A stretch of DNA of 64,000 bases from Tupaia tana (Eukaryota > Chordata > Mammalia > Scandentia > Tupaiidae), in NCBI GenBank assembly GCA_026018925.1, contig JAKSZU010000013.1, forward strand, positions 76,249,791-76,313,790, given 5' to 3'. The notes below the pieces were generated by a model. The model was not told the origin of the DNA and did not search any database. It was given only the letters and a program-made list of their open reading frames with translations. The position numbers and the translations under genes are program-made. Each line of letters starts with the position of its first letter. Position 1 is the first letter of the stretch. Below, piece by piece: positions 33,547 through 44,218 of the stretch.

Positions 33547-34527
33547 GTATTTCATCTGATAGATAACTTAGCATTCCTATAGAGGTAGTAAATATAGAGA
33601 AAAAATTAAGCACAGGCTTTTTTGGCAATACAGCTAGTTTTCTTTCTAAAGCCATCAAAAATGACTCCATCTTAAGACATCTAAATATTGCCAGTATTTG
33701 TTATTTTTAATTCTCAGAATTTTTTTTAGGGTGCAATTAGTACATACTTTTCCCAGATACAATGACTGAGGTAAATTTTGTCACAGTACAAATTTCCTAA
33801 GGCATGCCTCTTTCTCCCTTCCTTCATTCTAAGGTTGACCATTTTGTCTCACTGGTTTCTTTCTAATTGCTTTAGGAGATAAAAGAAAATCGTTATGAAT
33901 AGGTGTTCTAAAACTCAAGATTGGAGAATGGAGCTGTTCAATGACGTTTTTCATAGTCAATATATACTGTCATACTTTATTTTTCCATGAAGCAATCACC
34001 ACATTGACTTCTGGTTCACCTTACCCTGCCCAAATCAAATTTCAAAAAAGATTAAATTGAAATGTTCTCTTCTGAACATTTTACTTCATCACCTAAGGTA
34101 GTTTGGCATTTCTTAATAGATTAGGTACAAGTGTTAATGTATTTTCATAAAAGCGATGTTTTTAAGTTAACTGTACCTTCAGAAATACCCTTAGGCCTTT
34201 TAACAATTCTAATAGTTTATCAGGTAAAGCAGCTAGCTGAGAGTAGCAAAACTGCTAAGAAAATTATCAGATCTTCTAAGCATTTAATAGCAAGTAGCTT
34301 GTTCCTATGAACCTCACTTAAACCTTCTTTAGCATTCTCAAAAATGTGAAAGTGGTTTAAAATGTTCATACTTATCTGAACCAGCTCAATGCCCTTCACA
34401 AGTCTCTTCTAATACACAAGAGTTTATTTGGGATTCTATCAGGCAATACAGAATAAGAGCACTCACTCCAAATCTAATACATCTGTAGTTAGATAAAGGA
34501 TCCCAGGCTCTTTGTACTATTTTCTCA

Positions 34528-34690
34528 TATAGGGGTCAGACAGTAACAGAGTTGTAAAACATGACCTCTGCAAGGTAATTCCACATGGGAAGGTTCCAGA
34601 TTGAAGTCCGGAGACCTCCCTGAGTACAATGACCATGTGCTTGTCCATAATCTAAGCATTAAAACCCTGGTGGGGGCATTGTGTGTGTGT
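34528..34690 (+). mobile_element. SINE type D
   Basis: Starts near AGGGGTCAGACAGTAACAGAG. It carries TTCCACATGGGAAGGTTCCAG and GGAGACCTCCCTGAGTAC, and ends in a GT-rich stretch. Confidence 0.65.
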
Positions 34691-34732
34691 GGGGGGGAGG
34701 GGGCGCACGTGTGTGTGCATGTGTGTGTGTAT
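34678..34732. repeat. (GT)n microsatellite with G-run
   Basis: Interrupted GT repeats around a block with GGGGGGGAGGGGGC. Grown from, or next to, the type D SINE 3' end. Confidence 0.85.
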
Positions 34733-34734
34733 TC

Positions 34735-35320
34735 AGTGAAATAACCCAGATATAGAAAGAGAAAAATCACATGTTCTCAGTCACATGGAAACTAAAAAAG
34801 TTTACATAGATGTAGAGAATCAAACAGTGATTACTAGAGGCTAGGAGAGTGAGTGGAGAGGGGAAATAGAGGGATGTACTAGTGTTCTGTAATATAGTAG
34901 GGTAACTATAATTATTTATTGTATATTTCAGCATTTCAGTATAGATAAAGGGGAGATTTTTTTTTTGGAGAGGTTTTTGCCATAGGGTACGTGTGCTCGC
35001 CGGACAGAGAGAGACAGAGAGAAAGAAACTGAAAAATCACCCCCCAGGGAGGATGTCGATGCCACAATCCCTTCTCCTCCATTCTCCTCTCGGGATCCTG
35101 GGCACACATGCACACGCGCCAGGAGTGAGTTTTAAGCCACCGGGTCCGGGATTCGAACCGCGGTCGAACACGTGGAAGTCCACCGACATAGCCATTATGC
35201 TAACTGCTGGTCCCAAGGGGAGATTTCATATGTTCCCAACAGAAAGTAATGATAAATGTTTGAGATGATGGATATGCGAATTATCCTGATTTGGTTATTA
35301 CACATTAAGAAGCCTTGTGA
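34735..35320 (+). mobile_element. L1MA-type 3' UTR, split by a SINE
   Basis: The words GAGAATCAAACAGTGATTACTAGAGGCT, TAGTGTTCTGTAATATAGTAGGG, TAATTATTTATTGTATATTTC and, after the SINE, TGATAAATGTTTGAGATGATGG and CCTGATTTGGTTATTACACATT follow the usual L1MA 3' end. Confidence 0.7.
34960..35214 (-). mobile_element. SINE type A in the L1MA tail
   Basis: Antisense, TSD AAGGGGAGATTT (34948-34959 and 35215-35226). Box B GGTTCGAATCCC (A58 kept). Intact GTGAGT and CATAG sites on the plus strand. Confidence 0.93.
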
Positions 35321-36325
35321 ACACAGCTAAGTCATCTTTTTCTGTTAACACGGCTGGCTATGCTTCTCTTGGTTTTGCATTTGAAATATGATGCTGATCT
35401 CTAATGAGAGCTTAGAGCTATCCCTAAGCTTACTCAGGCATTTCTTTATTTCATAGCTACAAAAAGGCTCCTCTCTTTCTCTATATATTTTATTTATTTT
35501 TGCTACAAAAGTTTGTTTCTTAAAGCATAATGCCATAGACCCTATTATGACAAAATGGGCTTTATTGTTCTTACATTCCTTAAATCCTTTTGGTAGTTAG
35601 ACAGACATGAGGGAGTTAAGCAGCCTACAAGGTGGATGAAGTAGCACAGATGTACACACGGACAGAAAGAGATCTTAGCCTTTTCTTTGTGTTTTCAAGA
35701 TCCTCCTATTTCTCACTTTGATTCCTGACACCATCAATGCTCTTGATAGCTAGCAGTTACAGCTACCAATTCATATAGCACTTACAAATATTAGTATTAA
35801 TAACATTTTATTATAAACAATAATTATTTTATTGAGGTTGTTAGCGTTTTCATTGTACTATACATGCTCTCTTTACCCTGCTGTGGACTTACATAACAGC
35901 TGCAATATGCCCTGTGGTTCATTAAATTGAAGACATCTGTGTCCTAATCTTATTTTGTTTTATATAGTAAAGCCACATAAGGAGGGAGACATTTATTAGA
36001 AGTTGATATACAAGCTTCTGCTTTTGTAGTTTTGTCTGATGTCTTTTATGTTATTATCCCTTCTTCCTATATTATTTTCCCAATATCTTTGAATTAGCTA
36101 TGTTTTTCTTTGTCATGTTTGTGATTGTTGTCATGAAATCTTGAGAGCCTCTTCTAAAATGTGTCCATAACTGTATGGTTAGTCATAAAAGTCCAACTTT
36201 TGGCTTGATCTGAAGACTAGAAAAAAAGATGATATTACTTTTAAAACTCCAAGCCACAGGAGTCCCTTGATGCCTTTCAAATACTAGAGTAGAACAGGTA
36301 AGGAGCTGAAAAGAAACCTGATCAA
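35321..36325. other. Intergenic DNA, nothing recognised
   Basis: AT-rich unique sequence. No supported gene, RNA or named repeat. Confidence 0.5.
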
Positions 36326-36340
36326 AATAAACTAGTGGAG

Positions 36341-36636
36341 GAACCAGCAGTTAGTGTAATGGCTATGTCGCTGAACTCCTGTGTAGCCAACTGCGGTTCG
36401 AGTCCTGGACCCAGTGGCTTAAACTCACGCCGGGCGTGTGTGTGTTTGTGCCCAAGATCCTGAGAGGAGAATGGAGGAGAAGGGATTGCAGCATGGCCAT
36501 CCCCCCTGGGGGGTGATTTCTCCCTTTCTGTCTCTCTGACTCTCCCTGTCTTTCTGGCGAGCACATGGACGCTACAGCAAAAACTTCTCCAAAAATAAAT
36601 AAATAAATAAATAAATAAAAAATAAATAAATAAATA
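36341..36636 (+). mobile_element. SINE type A with (AAAT)n tail
   Basis: Perfect 15-bp TSD AATAAACTAGTGGAG (36326-36340 and 36637-36651). Box B GGTTCGAGTCC (A58). Tail of AAAT units interrupted by A-runs. Confidence 0.95.
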
Positions 36637-36704
36637 AATAAACTAGTGGAGGGGAAGGGAGGTCAGATAGAAATATAGGATTTTTTTATTTCTCTTTAGG
36701 ATTT

Positions 36705-36900
36705 TTTTTTAGTATTTTTAAATAATTGTTTATTTAATTTTTTAAAAATTTTCTATAGGGCATGCACACTCACCAGAGAGAGAGAGAGACAAGGAGAGAG
36801 AGAGACAAGGAGAGAGAGAGAGGAAAGTGAGAAAACAAGACTTGAACAGGTAGTCAGCCATATGGGAGTCCAGCACCTTAATCACCTACTCCCCACCCAC
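36705..36900 (-). mobile_element. SINE type B/A intermediate, short, antisense
   Basis: Head ends ACCTTAATCACCTACTCCCC, followed by an AGAGAGAGACAAGG-repeated CT stretch and GCATGCACACTCACC. Most of the GC-rich middle is absent. Weak TSD (CTTTAGGATTTT and CTTAGGTTTTG). Confidence 0.75.
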
Positions 36901-36912
36901 ACACTTAGGTTT

Positions 36913-37838
36913 TGAATCAATCAAAAAGTAAAACCAGAAGTTAGCAGATGAATATCAAACTACCGATGTTATTTCTAACAAAGCAGAAATATGAGAATGT
37001 TGTTTTTTTGTGAGCAAGTAAGCTTCTTTATACTTAACTCCTGACTGGGAAAAACATATTCACCCATTCACAGTTAACAGTGGAATGGGAACGGACCTTA
37101 CGGGGTATCTATATCAAGAAGAGGAAAAACTAACCTGTATTCCCTGCAATTAACTTACTTGTCAAAAAAAAAAGAAAAGAGAAAGTATTTGTGCTATTAA
37201 TGTCCAGGTTTTTCTCTAAAAGTCTTCAGTAAAATATGTCATTTCTCTAACTGCCCAGGAGCAGAATAATGGAGAGTAAATATATGCTAGAATTGGCTTA
37301 ATGGATGTTCTTCCACATGGAAGGAAACATTAGAAGAATGGAATAAACACTCTCTTTAAAAGTACCAAAGCAGTGTAATGCATCACTCTTTCCTCTGCTT
37401 CTTTTTTCTCATTTTCTCCAAAGAAAATTCTTCTTTTTCACTCTCTTTATTCTACCTCCCTCTTTTATGTCATTCATCTCCAAATGACCTACTGTGACCA
37501 CACAATCTTTTTTCTCATTTATTTATAAAATAAAAAGTACATACAGATGAATGGATAAAAAATGTATAGTGTGTAACAAAATTATTAAGCAAACACTTGT
37601 CTAATCACCATACAGATTAAGAATTTTAAAATTACTACCAGATCAGAATATCTTTATTCATTCATTCATGAATACATTCTTCAAGCCCTGCCCTAAATAT
37701 AAGAGGTAATTGTCATACTTAGATTACAGCTTTTCCAAGGGATTTATCAGGACAATAGTGCAGATAATTCTCAACAGGGTAAATGTTAATGGATATTAAA
37801 TATTTAATAACAACAACACAGAAGATTCATTGTTAAAA
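36913..37838. other. Intergenic DNA with one old LINE-like fragment
   Basis: Around 37520-37660 the order AAAGTACATACAGATGAATGG, GTGTGTAACAAAATTATTAAG and CTAATCACCATACAGATTAAG resembles a common old L1M or MER segment (AACCAGCACCCAGATCAAG). The rest is unrecognised. Confidence 0.4.
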
Positions 37839-37851
37839 GTACAATATGTAG

Positions 37852-38091
37852 GAGGGACCAGCGGTTAGTATAATGGCTATGTCGCTGGACTCCCATGTAC
37901 TCGACCGTGGTTCGCGTCCCAGACCTGGTGGCTTAAAACTCACGCTGGGCACATGTGCGTGCGTGCCCAAGATCCTGAGAGGAGAATGGAGGAGAAGGGG
38001 TTGCGGCGTGGCCATCCCCCCTGGGGTGGTGATTTCTCACTTTCTTTCTCTCTGTCTCTCTCTGTCTCTGTGCCCTATAGCGAAAACCTCT
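37852..38091 (+). mobile_element. SINE type A, intermediate with C58 box B
   Basis: Box B GGTTCGCGTCCC but the older GGCCATCC and CTCTCTGTC markers and a GGGACC 5' end. Flanks GTACAATATGTAG and GTACACAATGTAG form a near-TSD. It lacks most of the A-tail and ends at AAAACCTC. Confidence 0.88.
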
Positions 38092-38255
38092 GTACACAAT
38101 GTAGAGATTTCTAATGCATTGAATTTGGGGAAGAACAGAGTGATACAGGTACCGTACTAAAAAAAAGACATTAGGGGCCTTATAGTATCATCAAAACTAC
38201 TTGACTAGGTTTTCTCCAAAAAGTGTTAAATTTTATCCATAAAATATTCATTAAA

Positions 38256-38500
38256 ATCAGCAGTTAGCGTAATGGCTATGTCACTGGACTCCCACGTAGT
38301 CGACCGTGGTTCGCGTCCCGGACCCGGTGGCTTAAAACTCACGCCGGGCGCATGTGCGTGCATGCCCAAGATCCCAGGAGGAGAATGGAGGAGAAGGGAT
38401 TGCAGCATGAAAATTTCTCGCTTTCTGTCTCTATGTCTCTCTGTCTGGTGAGCGCACGCGCCCAATAGCCTATAGCAAAAACCTCTCCAAAAAAAAATAA
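38256..38500 (+). mobile_element. SINE type A-C58, internally deleted
   Basis: Box B GGTTCGCGTCCC and marker CTCTATGTC. About 15-20 bp are missing at the CCCCCCTGGGGGG block (the text goes from GCAGCATGA to AAATTTCTC), and the 5' GGGA is missing. Confidence 0.88.
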
Positions 38501-38899
38501 AAATAAGAGATATTCAACAGTATTATGGATAATAGGAAAAATTAAATATTTCATAAAAATAAAATGATTCGATATATGATGAATATGAATATATATTGAA
38601 TTGAATAATACATAATCTTCAAAACAGTATTAAGGAAAAATTTTTAATGATGCAAGAAAGGCTTATACTAAAAATGCTAAATGAAGGAAACAATAAAGTT
38701 ATATTTAGTCCATAAACATGCAAACATGAGGTCACAAATGTATTAAACAATTATTAATAGAACATTTTGAAATTCCCTTACTGATTGTGTCTGAAAAGGG
38801 AATAATCTTGAAAAGAATGTAATCTTTAATTTTTCTGCTTCTTTACATGTATAAGATTATTTTTTCTAGAAATTGTTCTAAAATAATATTTTAAATGAC

Positions 38900-39015
38900 C
38901 AGTTCTTTTTTTAAAAAAATTTTAAAAAGATTTTTGACATAGGGCATGTGTACTCACCAAAAAGAGACAGTAAGGGAGAAAATGAGAAATCACCCCCAGG
39001 AGGGGATGGCTGATC
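38900..39015 (-). mobile_element. SINE type A, 3' half only
   Basis: Antisense TTTTTGACATAGGGCATGTGTACTCACC to GGAGGGGATGG, then the match stops. The head is missing, so the copy is 5'-truncated. Confidence 0.75.
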
Positions 39016-39087
39016 TCAGCTGGTATTCTAGAATACAGGGACAAGGATGGAATTGACTGGTATAAGTACAGGCTTTATCACTTGTAG

Positions 39088-39120
<33 letters not shown>

Positions 39121-39545
39121 CCTAAAAGAGCTTTGGCAGATAAAGCTTGTGGTATGAATCCAGAGAAACAAAATCCAAAGCTAGACAAGGCAGAGAATTA
39201 CACTTTTTTGTTCTCTTAGATGTCTTGTTTTGGGAGAAGCCAACTGTTATGTTGTAGGAGCACTCAAAAGAGTCCATGGAGAGATTCATGTGAAGAGGAA
39301 TCGAGGAATCCTGACAGCCACATGAGTGAGCTTTGAAGTGGATTCTCTGCTTCAAACAAGCCTTCACAGGACTGTAGGCATTATCAATATCTTGCCTGGT
39401 ATCTCATGAAAGGTGCTGAACTGGAATCACCCAGTTAAGCCATTAGTGTATTCCTAACTCACAGAAAGTAGGAGATAATCAACATGTGTTTTTCTAAGTT
39501 ATTAAATTTCAGAATAATTTGTTATGCAGCTATAAATATCTATAT
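39016..39545 (+). mobile_element. ERVL-MaLR-type solo LTR
   Basis: The order AAAGAGCTTTGGCAG, GGAGAAGCCAACTG, AGTCCATGGAGAGATTCATGTG, CACATGAGTGAGC, CCTTCACAGGACTGTAGGC, TGAACTGGAATCACCCAGTTAAGCC and AATTTGTTATGCAGC matches MLT1-type LTRs. A poly-A run (39090-39119) interrupts it. No internal viral genes are visible. Confidence 0.7.
39090..39119 (+). repeat. Poly-A run inside the LTR
   Basis: About 30 A flanked by TAGGC and TGCCTA. No body or TSD is seen, so it looks like local expansion. Confidence 0.85.
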
Positions 39546-39589
39546 CTTGATAGCACTTATTACAATGATATGATATAATTTATTTTCAT

Positions 39590-39720
39590 TATTGTACAAA
39601 TTTCCATTTCTAGAACATAAACACATGGAGAAGAAATTCCATCTGCTTTTCCTACAATATATCTTCAACATCTACAATTATCATAGATACCCAATAAGTG
39701 CTTTTTTAATAAATAAAATA
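39590..39720 (+). mobile_element. L2 LINE 3' end
   Basis: TTCCATTTCTAGAACATAAACACATGG and TATCATAGATACCCAATAAGTGC are L2 3'-end words. Diverged. Confidence 0.5.
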
Positions 39721-39892
39721 TTTACTAGGTATCCAAGCAGTGATTTCACATAGACAATTGATTAAAAAATCCAGAGTTTCTGGGCGAAGCTATGGCTAGG
39801 GATTTAGATCTGGAAATCTTGAGTACATAGAGAATGTTCTTAGACCTGAGTGAGGCCACCTACTATTGTAGATAAAAAACAAAGGATGTTGG

Positions 39893-40128
39893 GGGACCAG
39901 CAGTTAGCGTAATGGCTATGTCGCTGGACTCCCAAGTAGTCGACCGCAGTTTGAGTCCCAGACCTGGTGGCTTAAACTCATGCCGGGCGTGTGTGCGTGC
40001 ATGCCCAAGATCCCGAGAAGAGAATGGAGGAGAAGGGATTGCGGCGTGGCCATCCCCTCTGGGGGGTGATTTCTCGCTTTCTATCTCTCTGTCTCTCTCT
40101 GTCTGTCTGATGAGCACACGCGCCCTAT

Positions 40129-40166
<38 letters not shown>

Positions 40167-40190
40167 CCAAAAAAAGAAAAATAAATAAAT
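39893..40190 (+). mobile_element. SINE type A with internal poly-A expansion
   Basis: Flanks ACAAAGGATGTTGGG (39880-39894) and ACAAAAGATGTTGGG (40197-40211) form a TSD. Box B AGTTTGAGTCC (A58). The 3' end reads CCCTATAGC, then 32 A (40132-40163), then CCTCC and a second A-rich tail, so the long A-run lies inside the element. Confidence 0.93.
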
Positions 40191-40207
40191 AAATAACAAA
40201 AGATGTT

Positions 40208-40467
40208 GGGACCAGCAGTTGGCGTAATGGCTATGTTGCTGGACTCCCATGTAGTCGACTGAGATTCGAGTCTCAGACTTGGCGGCTTAAACTCACGCCA
40301 GGCGCATGTGCATGCATGCCCAAGATCCCAAGAGGAGAATGGAGGAGAAGGGATTGTGGTGTAGCCATCTCCCCGGGGGGGTGATGTCTCACTTTGTGTC
40401 TCTCTGTCACTGTCTTTCTGGCTAGCACATGTGCCCTATAGCAAAACCCTTAAAAAAAAAAAAAAAA
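40208..40467 (+). mobile_element. SINE type A, abutting tandem neighbour
   Basis: Starts right at the TSD of the previous copy. Box B GATTCGAGTCTC (A58). Older subfamily markers, plain A-tail. Head-to-tail with 39893-40190. Confidence 0.93.
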
Positions 40468-40614
40468 GTTGTTTCAGGTCATATATTTGTATTGCTCCCC
40501 TCAGCAAGAAAGATATGGATAGCAAAGAAATATGAGAAAGAGTGGCCAATGATAAAGCAGAACAAAACTTAATTATCAGAAGTGATGGCAAAGAACAAAA
40601 AGAAAATAATACTT

Positions 40615-40850
40615 ATAGAATGCCTGCCATTTTCCGAGATAGTCACTTTAAGTAATTTATTTCATGTAATTATAAAACTAACTCTGTAAGGTAGATTTTT
40701 ATTACCTATAGCTTGTAGGAGGTAATCAAGGTCCTTAGAGGCTACCTATTTGCCATAAGTCATATTGCTGAGAAATAGCGGAGCCAGGAGTTGATTCTAG
40801 TTCAGATGATATGTCTCGATTTAATAGAGGTTATCGTGATAGTCTTTCTA
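40615..40850 (-). mobile_element. MIR SINE, ancient
   Basis: Plus-strand words AATAATACTTATAGAATGCC, ACTAACTCTGTAAGGTAG and GAAATAGCGGAGCCAGGAGTTGATTC are the reverse complement of the MIR core. Confidence 0.65.
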
Positions 40851-41440
40851 TCAAATTATTCCCAGATTTAATGTCTTACTACTCATCTGTTCTGAGGATA
40901 TGACATTGTATTCTTCTTTGTACAATCACATTCAAATACTTTTTTCTGATAACATGATACAATCACACATTAAAAAGAGAAAAATTCCAAGGCAGTTTGA
41001 AATTATCACTTACAAGCAGAATGTGAAATGTTACACTTCAAGAAATCCTAGATTTTCCCAGAGGGACACTTGAAGACAGTAGCTACATGATCTTTCATTC
41101 ACCCTGAAATAGTCTGTGACTTTACCTACATGCTAGAGTAGAGCATGAGTAAACATCATAAATTTTATTTGGTTGAGAAAGCCCTATGTAGCCATTATAT
41201 CATGCTAAAATCTAGTCAAGTATGATGTTTATTAGGTAACTAGCAAGTGAAATTATTAACCATTTAATTGAAGAATTCACTTCAGGGAAACATGCTCACA
41301 AACCTGTTGCTGATATTGTCCTGAAGGTTTCAAGTCATTTTCTCTAACAGAAGAAAACCCAACTGTTATTTATCAGTACAATAAAAACACATTGTATTTC
41401 AAGATGTCAATAAGAGTAAGATAGAATTTCAGTATAAATG
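40851..41440. other. Intergenic DNA, nothing recognised
   Basis: AT-rich unique sequence, no supported feature. Confidence 0.5.
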
Positions 41441-41674
41441 CTATAATATTTTCAACCCTGCAATTTGTAACCAAGTATGCCTCAAGTGCTCATGCATAGT
41501 CATTTTTGAGTGATAGAATGATTAAATATATTAGGAATATTTCTGCAATGTCTCAAAATTCAAATGGCTGTTCCTGTAGCCATTCTTGAGTGCACCCAAA
41601 TATTCTAATCCAGATGACCAAGAAATTCAGGTAGCCTCAATATTGATATTATTTCTATGTATACATGGTACGTA
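41441..41674 (+). repeat. Diverged duplicated segment, copy A (no MITE)
   Basis: Alignable by eye to 43381-43617 (shared words CTGTTCCTGTAG, TTCTCAAG/TTCTTGAG and TATACATGGTAC/TATACATAGTAC). Unlike copy B it runs uninterrupted across the MITE insertion point. Either an old dispersed repeat or a local duplication. Confidence 0.65.
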
Positions 41675-41884
41675 TATGAAATGGGAGAAAGTGAGCCTCT
41701 GCTTAAAAATTGTATATATAATGCTAAGTTTTCAAATTCTATTTCTGACTCTAAATTATCACTGTAAGATCCTACTAACTGGTTTCTAATTACCTCCTTC
41801 TCCTCCTCAAACTTACCAAGCACATTGCTGCTAAAATTGGTTTTCAAAAACTCAAATGTAACTATGCACAGTATCTGCTCAAAA

Positions 41885-42300
41885 CCCTTCAACATTCCCT
41901 TTTGACTACAGGATAAAATATAAATTCCTAATCCAGCATAAACTCTTCATTATTCATCCCCTCTCTTATGTTCCAGCTGCACCTCTCATTATTTCCCACC
42001 TTGTACTGTATGCTCCAACAATTTCAAACTACTAACAATGTCCTCATGCCCAACGCTATACATTTATTCATGTTGTCTCCTCTACCTAGAACAACTTCTA
42101 ATCATCTTCTCTAGCTAACCCTCACTCATTCTTTAAGACTCAACTCAGGCATCACACCAATCTGGAATCCTTCACTTACCAGGACCATCTGCAGCAAAAT
42201 ATAATTTGCACATCCTTATCATACTATTTTAGTGATGTGGTACTATTTGTTTAGGCATTTATCTCCCTTAATAGAAGCTAATCCCCTGGAGCATATGAGC
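41885..42300 (+). mobile_element. L2 LINE fragment, long
   Basis: The order GACTACAGGATAAAATATAAATTCC, TCTCTTATGTTCCAGCTGCACC, TCTTTAAGACTCAACTCAGGCATCAC, CTTATCATACTATTTTAG and GAGCATATGAGC is the familiar L2 3' region, here unusually complete. Confidence 0.8.
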
Positions 42301-42778
42301 AATAAATTTTCTTTTTTTTTTTTTTTTTGTATACCCTTTTTAGTGTTAGAAGTTTGGGATGTGTTTTGGGGGCTGAAATACCAATAATCATTTCCTTCTT
42401 TCTTCATGGATTCTCTGCCAAGAAGGTTAAATACAAAAGTAGCAATAGCAAGATAGCAATGAAAAATAAGCTTTATTAACTACAAGGTAACTTTTTATTC
42501 TTCTAAATGCAGGAATTCTCTGGATATCTCTTTTTATGTAAAAGATTTTAGCCTTAGAGAATGTATGGAATTTCCCTTGATCCAGTTGTCTGAATCTGAA
42601 CCTGCCTATAAATGAGAATGGGATCCACTTCACCAGCAATACTCACATACTGTACTATACTGTACTTTCCTGTTCTGTAGTGTACTCACAGATAACCAGA
42701 AGATACTTCGACCTGTCAAGTAAGCCTTGCCAGGTGTACTTACCAAATAGACTCAAGAAGTAAAAATGAGGGAGTGGG
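42301..42778. other. Intergenic DNA, nothing recognised
   Basis: A T-rich run at 42308-42328. CTGTACTATACTGTACTTTCCTG around 42651-42675 is a small imperfect tandem. No gene. Confidence 0.45.
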
Positions 42779-43035
42779 GGATCAGCAGATTGTATAATGG
42801 TTATGTCGATGGACTTCCACATAGTCGACTGTGGCTCGAGTCCCAGACATGGTGGCTTAAAACTCATGCCAGGCACATGTGCATGTATGCCAAAATCTCA
42901 AGAGGAGAATAAAGAAGGGATTGGGACATGACCATGCCCTTTGGGGAGGGGGAAGTGATTCTCACTTTCTGGGTCTCTGGCAAGTGCATGTGTCCTATAG
43001 CAAAAATATCTCTTTAAATAAAAAAAAATTTAAAA
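42779..43035 (+). mobile_element. SINE type A, older copy
   Basis: GGATCAGCAGATTGTATAATGG head, box B GGCTCGAGTCCC (A58), a deletion in the CT-rich part, and A-rich tail. Confidence 0.88.
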
Positions 43036-43264
43036 AAGAGTAAGTAGAACTTGAGACTCTGTATTTCCCATATAGTAACCAAACACACCAATAAAATGAG
43101 TCCCAGCAAATGTGTCACTTTTTTCAGTTTAGAAATTCTTTGTCCCTTGAAAGATGACTGCACAAAGTGGTCATGTTTATTGCTCTCCTATAAACTCCTG
43201 CGTTTTGCAACAACTTATAATTAAAATTTCACATACATGTAATCTTCAACAAACTCGGTTGTGA

Positions 43265-43385
43265 AACATTAATGACTCTATTTACATTCTCTATTTGAGG
43301 ATGATAAAAGTGAAATAATATCCATGATCATAAAGCTAATGAATAGCAGAACCAGAAGACCCAAATCTCCTGAATATAAAACTAT
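43265..43385 (-). mobile_element. MIR fragment
   Basis: CTCTATTTGAGGATGATAAAAGTG, CATAAAGCTAATGAATAGCAGAACC and AAGACCCAAATCTCC are antisense MIR words. Confidence 0.6.
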
Positions 43386-43617
43386 GGTATTTCCAACCCA
43401 GTAATTTGTACCAGGGTATGCTTCAGGCACATATGAATGAGTGATTCTCAATTGAAATGGCAGAATAAATATGCTAGAGGTACCTCTACAGTGTTCTTGA
43501 AATTTATACAACTGTTCCTGTAGATATTCTCAAGTCCACCCAGGTATCCTGCTCAAAGCTGCCCAAGGAACTCAATTATGCCTCTTTTTTTGAAAATTCC
43601 ACATATACATAGTACAT
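43381..43617 (+). repeat. Diverged duplicated segment, copy B (with MITE)
   Basis: Partner of 41441-41674. The alignment breaks at TA (43617-43618), where a MITE begins, and resumes with AGTATGGAAGAAAAAAGTG, the counterpart of ATGGGAGAAAGTG in copy A. Confidence 0.65.
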
Positions 43618-43618
43618 A

Positions 43619-43746
43619 TGAGGGAATTTCAAGCAGTTCATGGTAAATGGAGTTCAAGCATGAGTTAATATGGGTGAAAAACGTTTTAAATCCATGCATA
43701 GTTTTTTTTCATAATATGCATTTTATGAATTTTTGAAGACCCCTTA
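43619..43746. mobile_element. Palindromic MITE, copy 3, with TA flanks
   Basis: Ends TGAGGGAATTTCAAGCAGTTC and GAATTTTTGAAGACCCCTTA, core AAATCCATGCATAGTTTTTTTTC. TA on both sides. Copy A of the host segment is its empty site. Confidence 0.75.
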
Positions 43747-43902
43747 TATATAGTATGGAAGAAAAAAGTGAATGATAACTAATAGTCTCTTGAGGCTCCT
43801 TATTTATATTTACATTTATGTCAATAATTACATGTATAACTTAGTTCAATCTAAGATTCAGACTAGTTCTTGATGGCCAATAACATTAAAAAGTTAGGTC
43901 TA

Positions 43903-44190
43903 GGGATCAGCAGGGCATAATGGCTATGTCACTGGACTCCCATGTAGTTAACCATGGTTCGAGTCCCTGACTCGGTGGCTTAAACTTACGCCAAGCACAT
44001 GTGCATGCATGCCCAAGATCCCAAGAGGAAAATGGAGGAGAAGGGATTGTGGCATGGCCATCACCCCTGGGGGGGGGGGGGTGGTGATTTCTCACTTTCT
44101 GTCTCTCTCTCTGTTTCTCTCTGCCTTTCTGGCAAGCGCACATGCCCTATAGCAAAAACCTCTCCAAAAAAAAAAAGAAAAAAGAAAAAA
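43903..44190 (+). mobile_element. SINE type A
   Basis: TSD AAAAGTTAGGTCTA (43889-43902) and AAAAGTTAGATCTA (44192-44205), one mismatch. Box B GGTTCGAGTCCC (A58). The central G block has expanded to about 12-13 G (44069-44081). Confidence 0.93.
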
Positions 44191-44218
44191 GAAAAGTTAG
44201 ATCTAACATGGTGTTTAA

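Noticed and set aside
36770-36822. CRISPR-like or satellite-like repeated AGAGAGAGACAAGG units
   Set aside because: It is an expanded CT/GA stretch of a SINE, without unique spacers. CRISPR arrays are not expected in a mammalian nuclear genome.
44069-44081. G-quadruplex from the long G-run
   Set aside because: It is one uninterrupted G-run from expansion of the SINE CCCCCCTGGGGGG block. A single run could contribute but does not by itself give four separated G-tracts.
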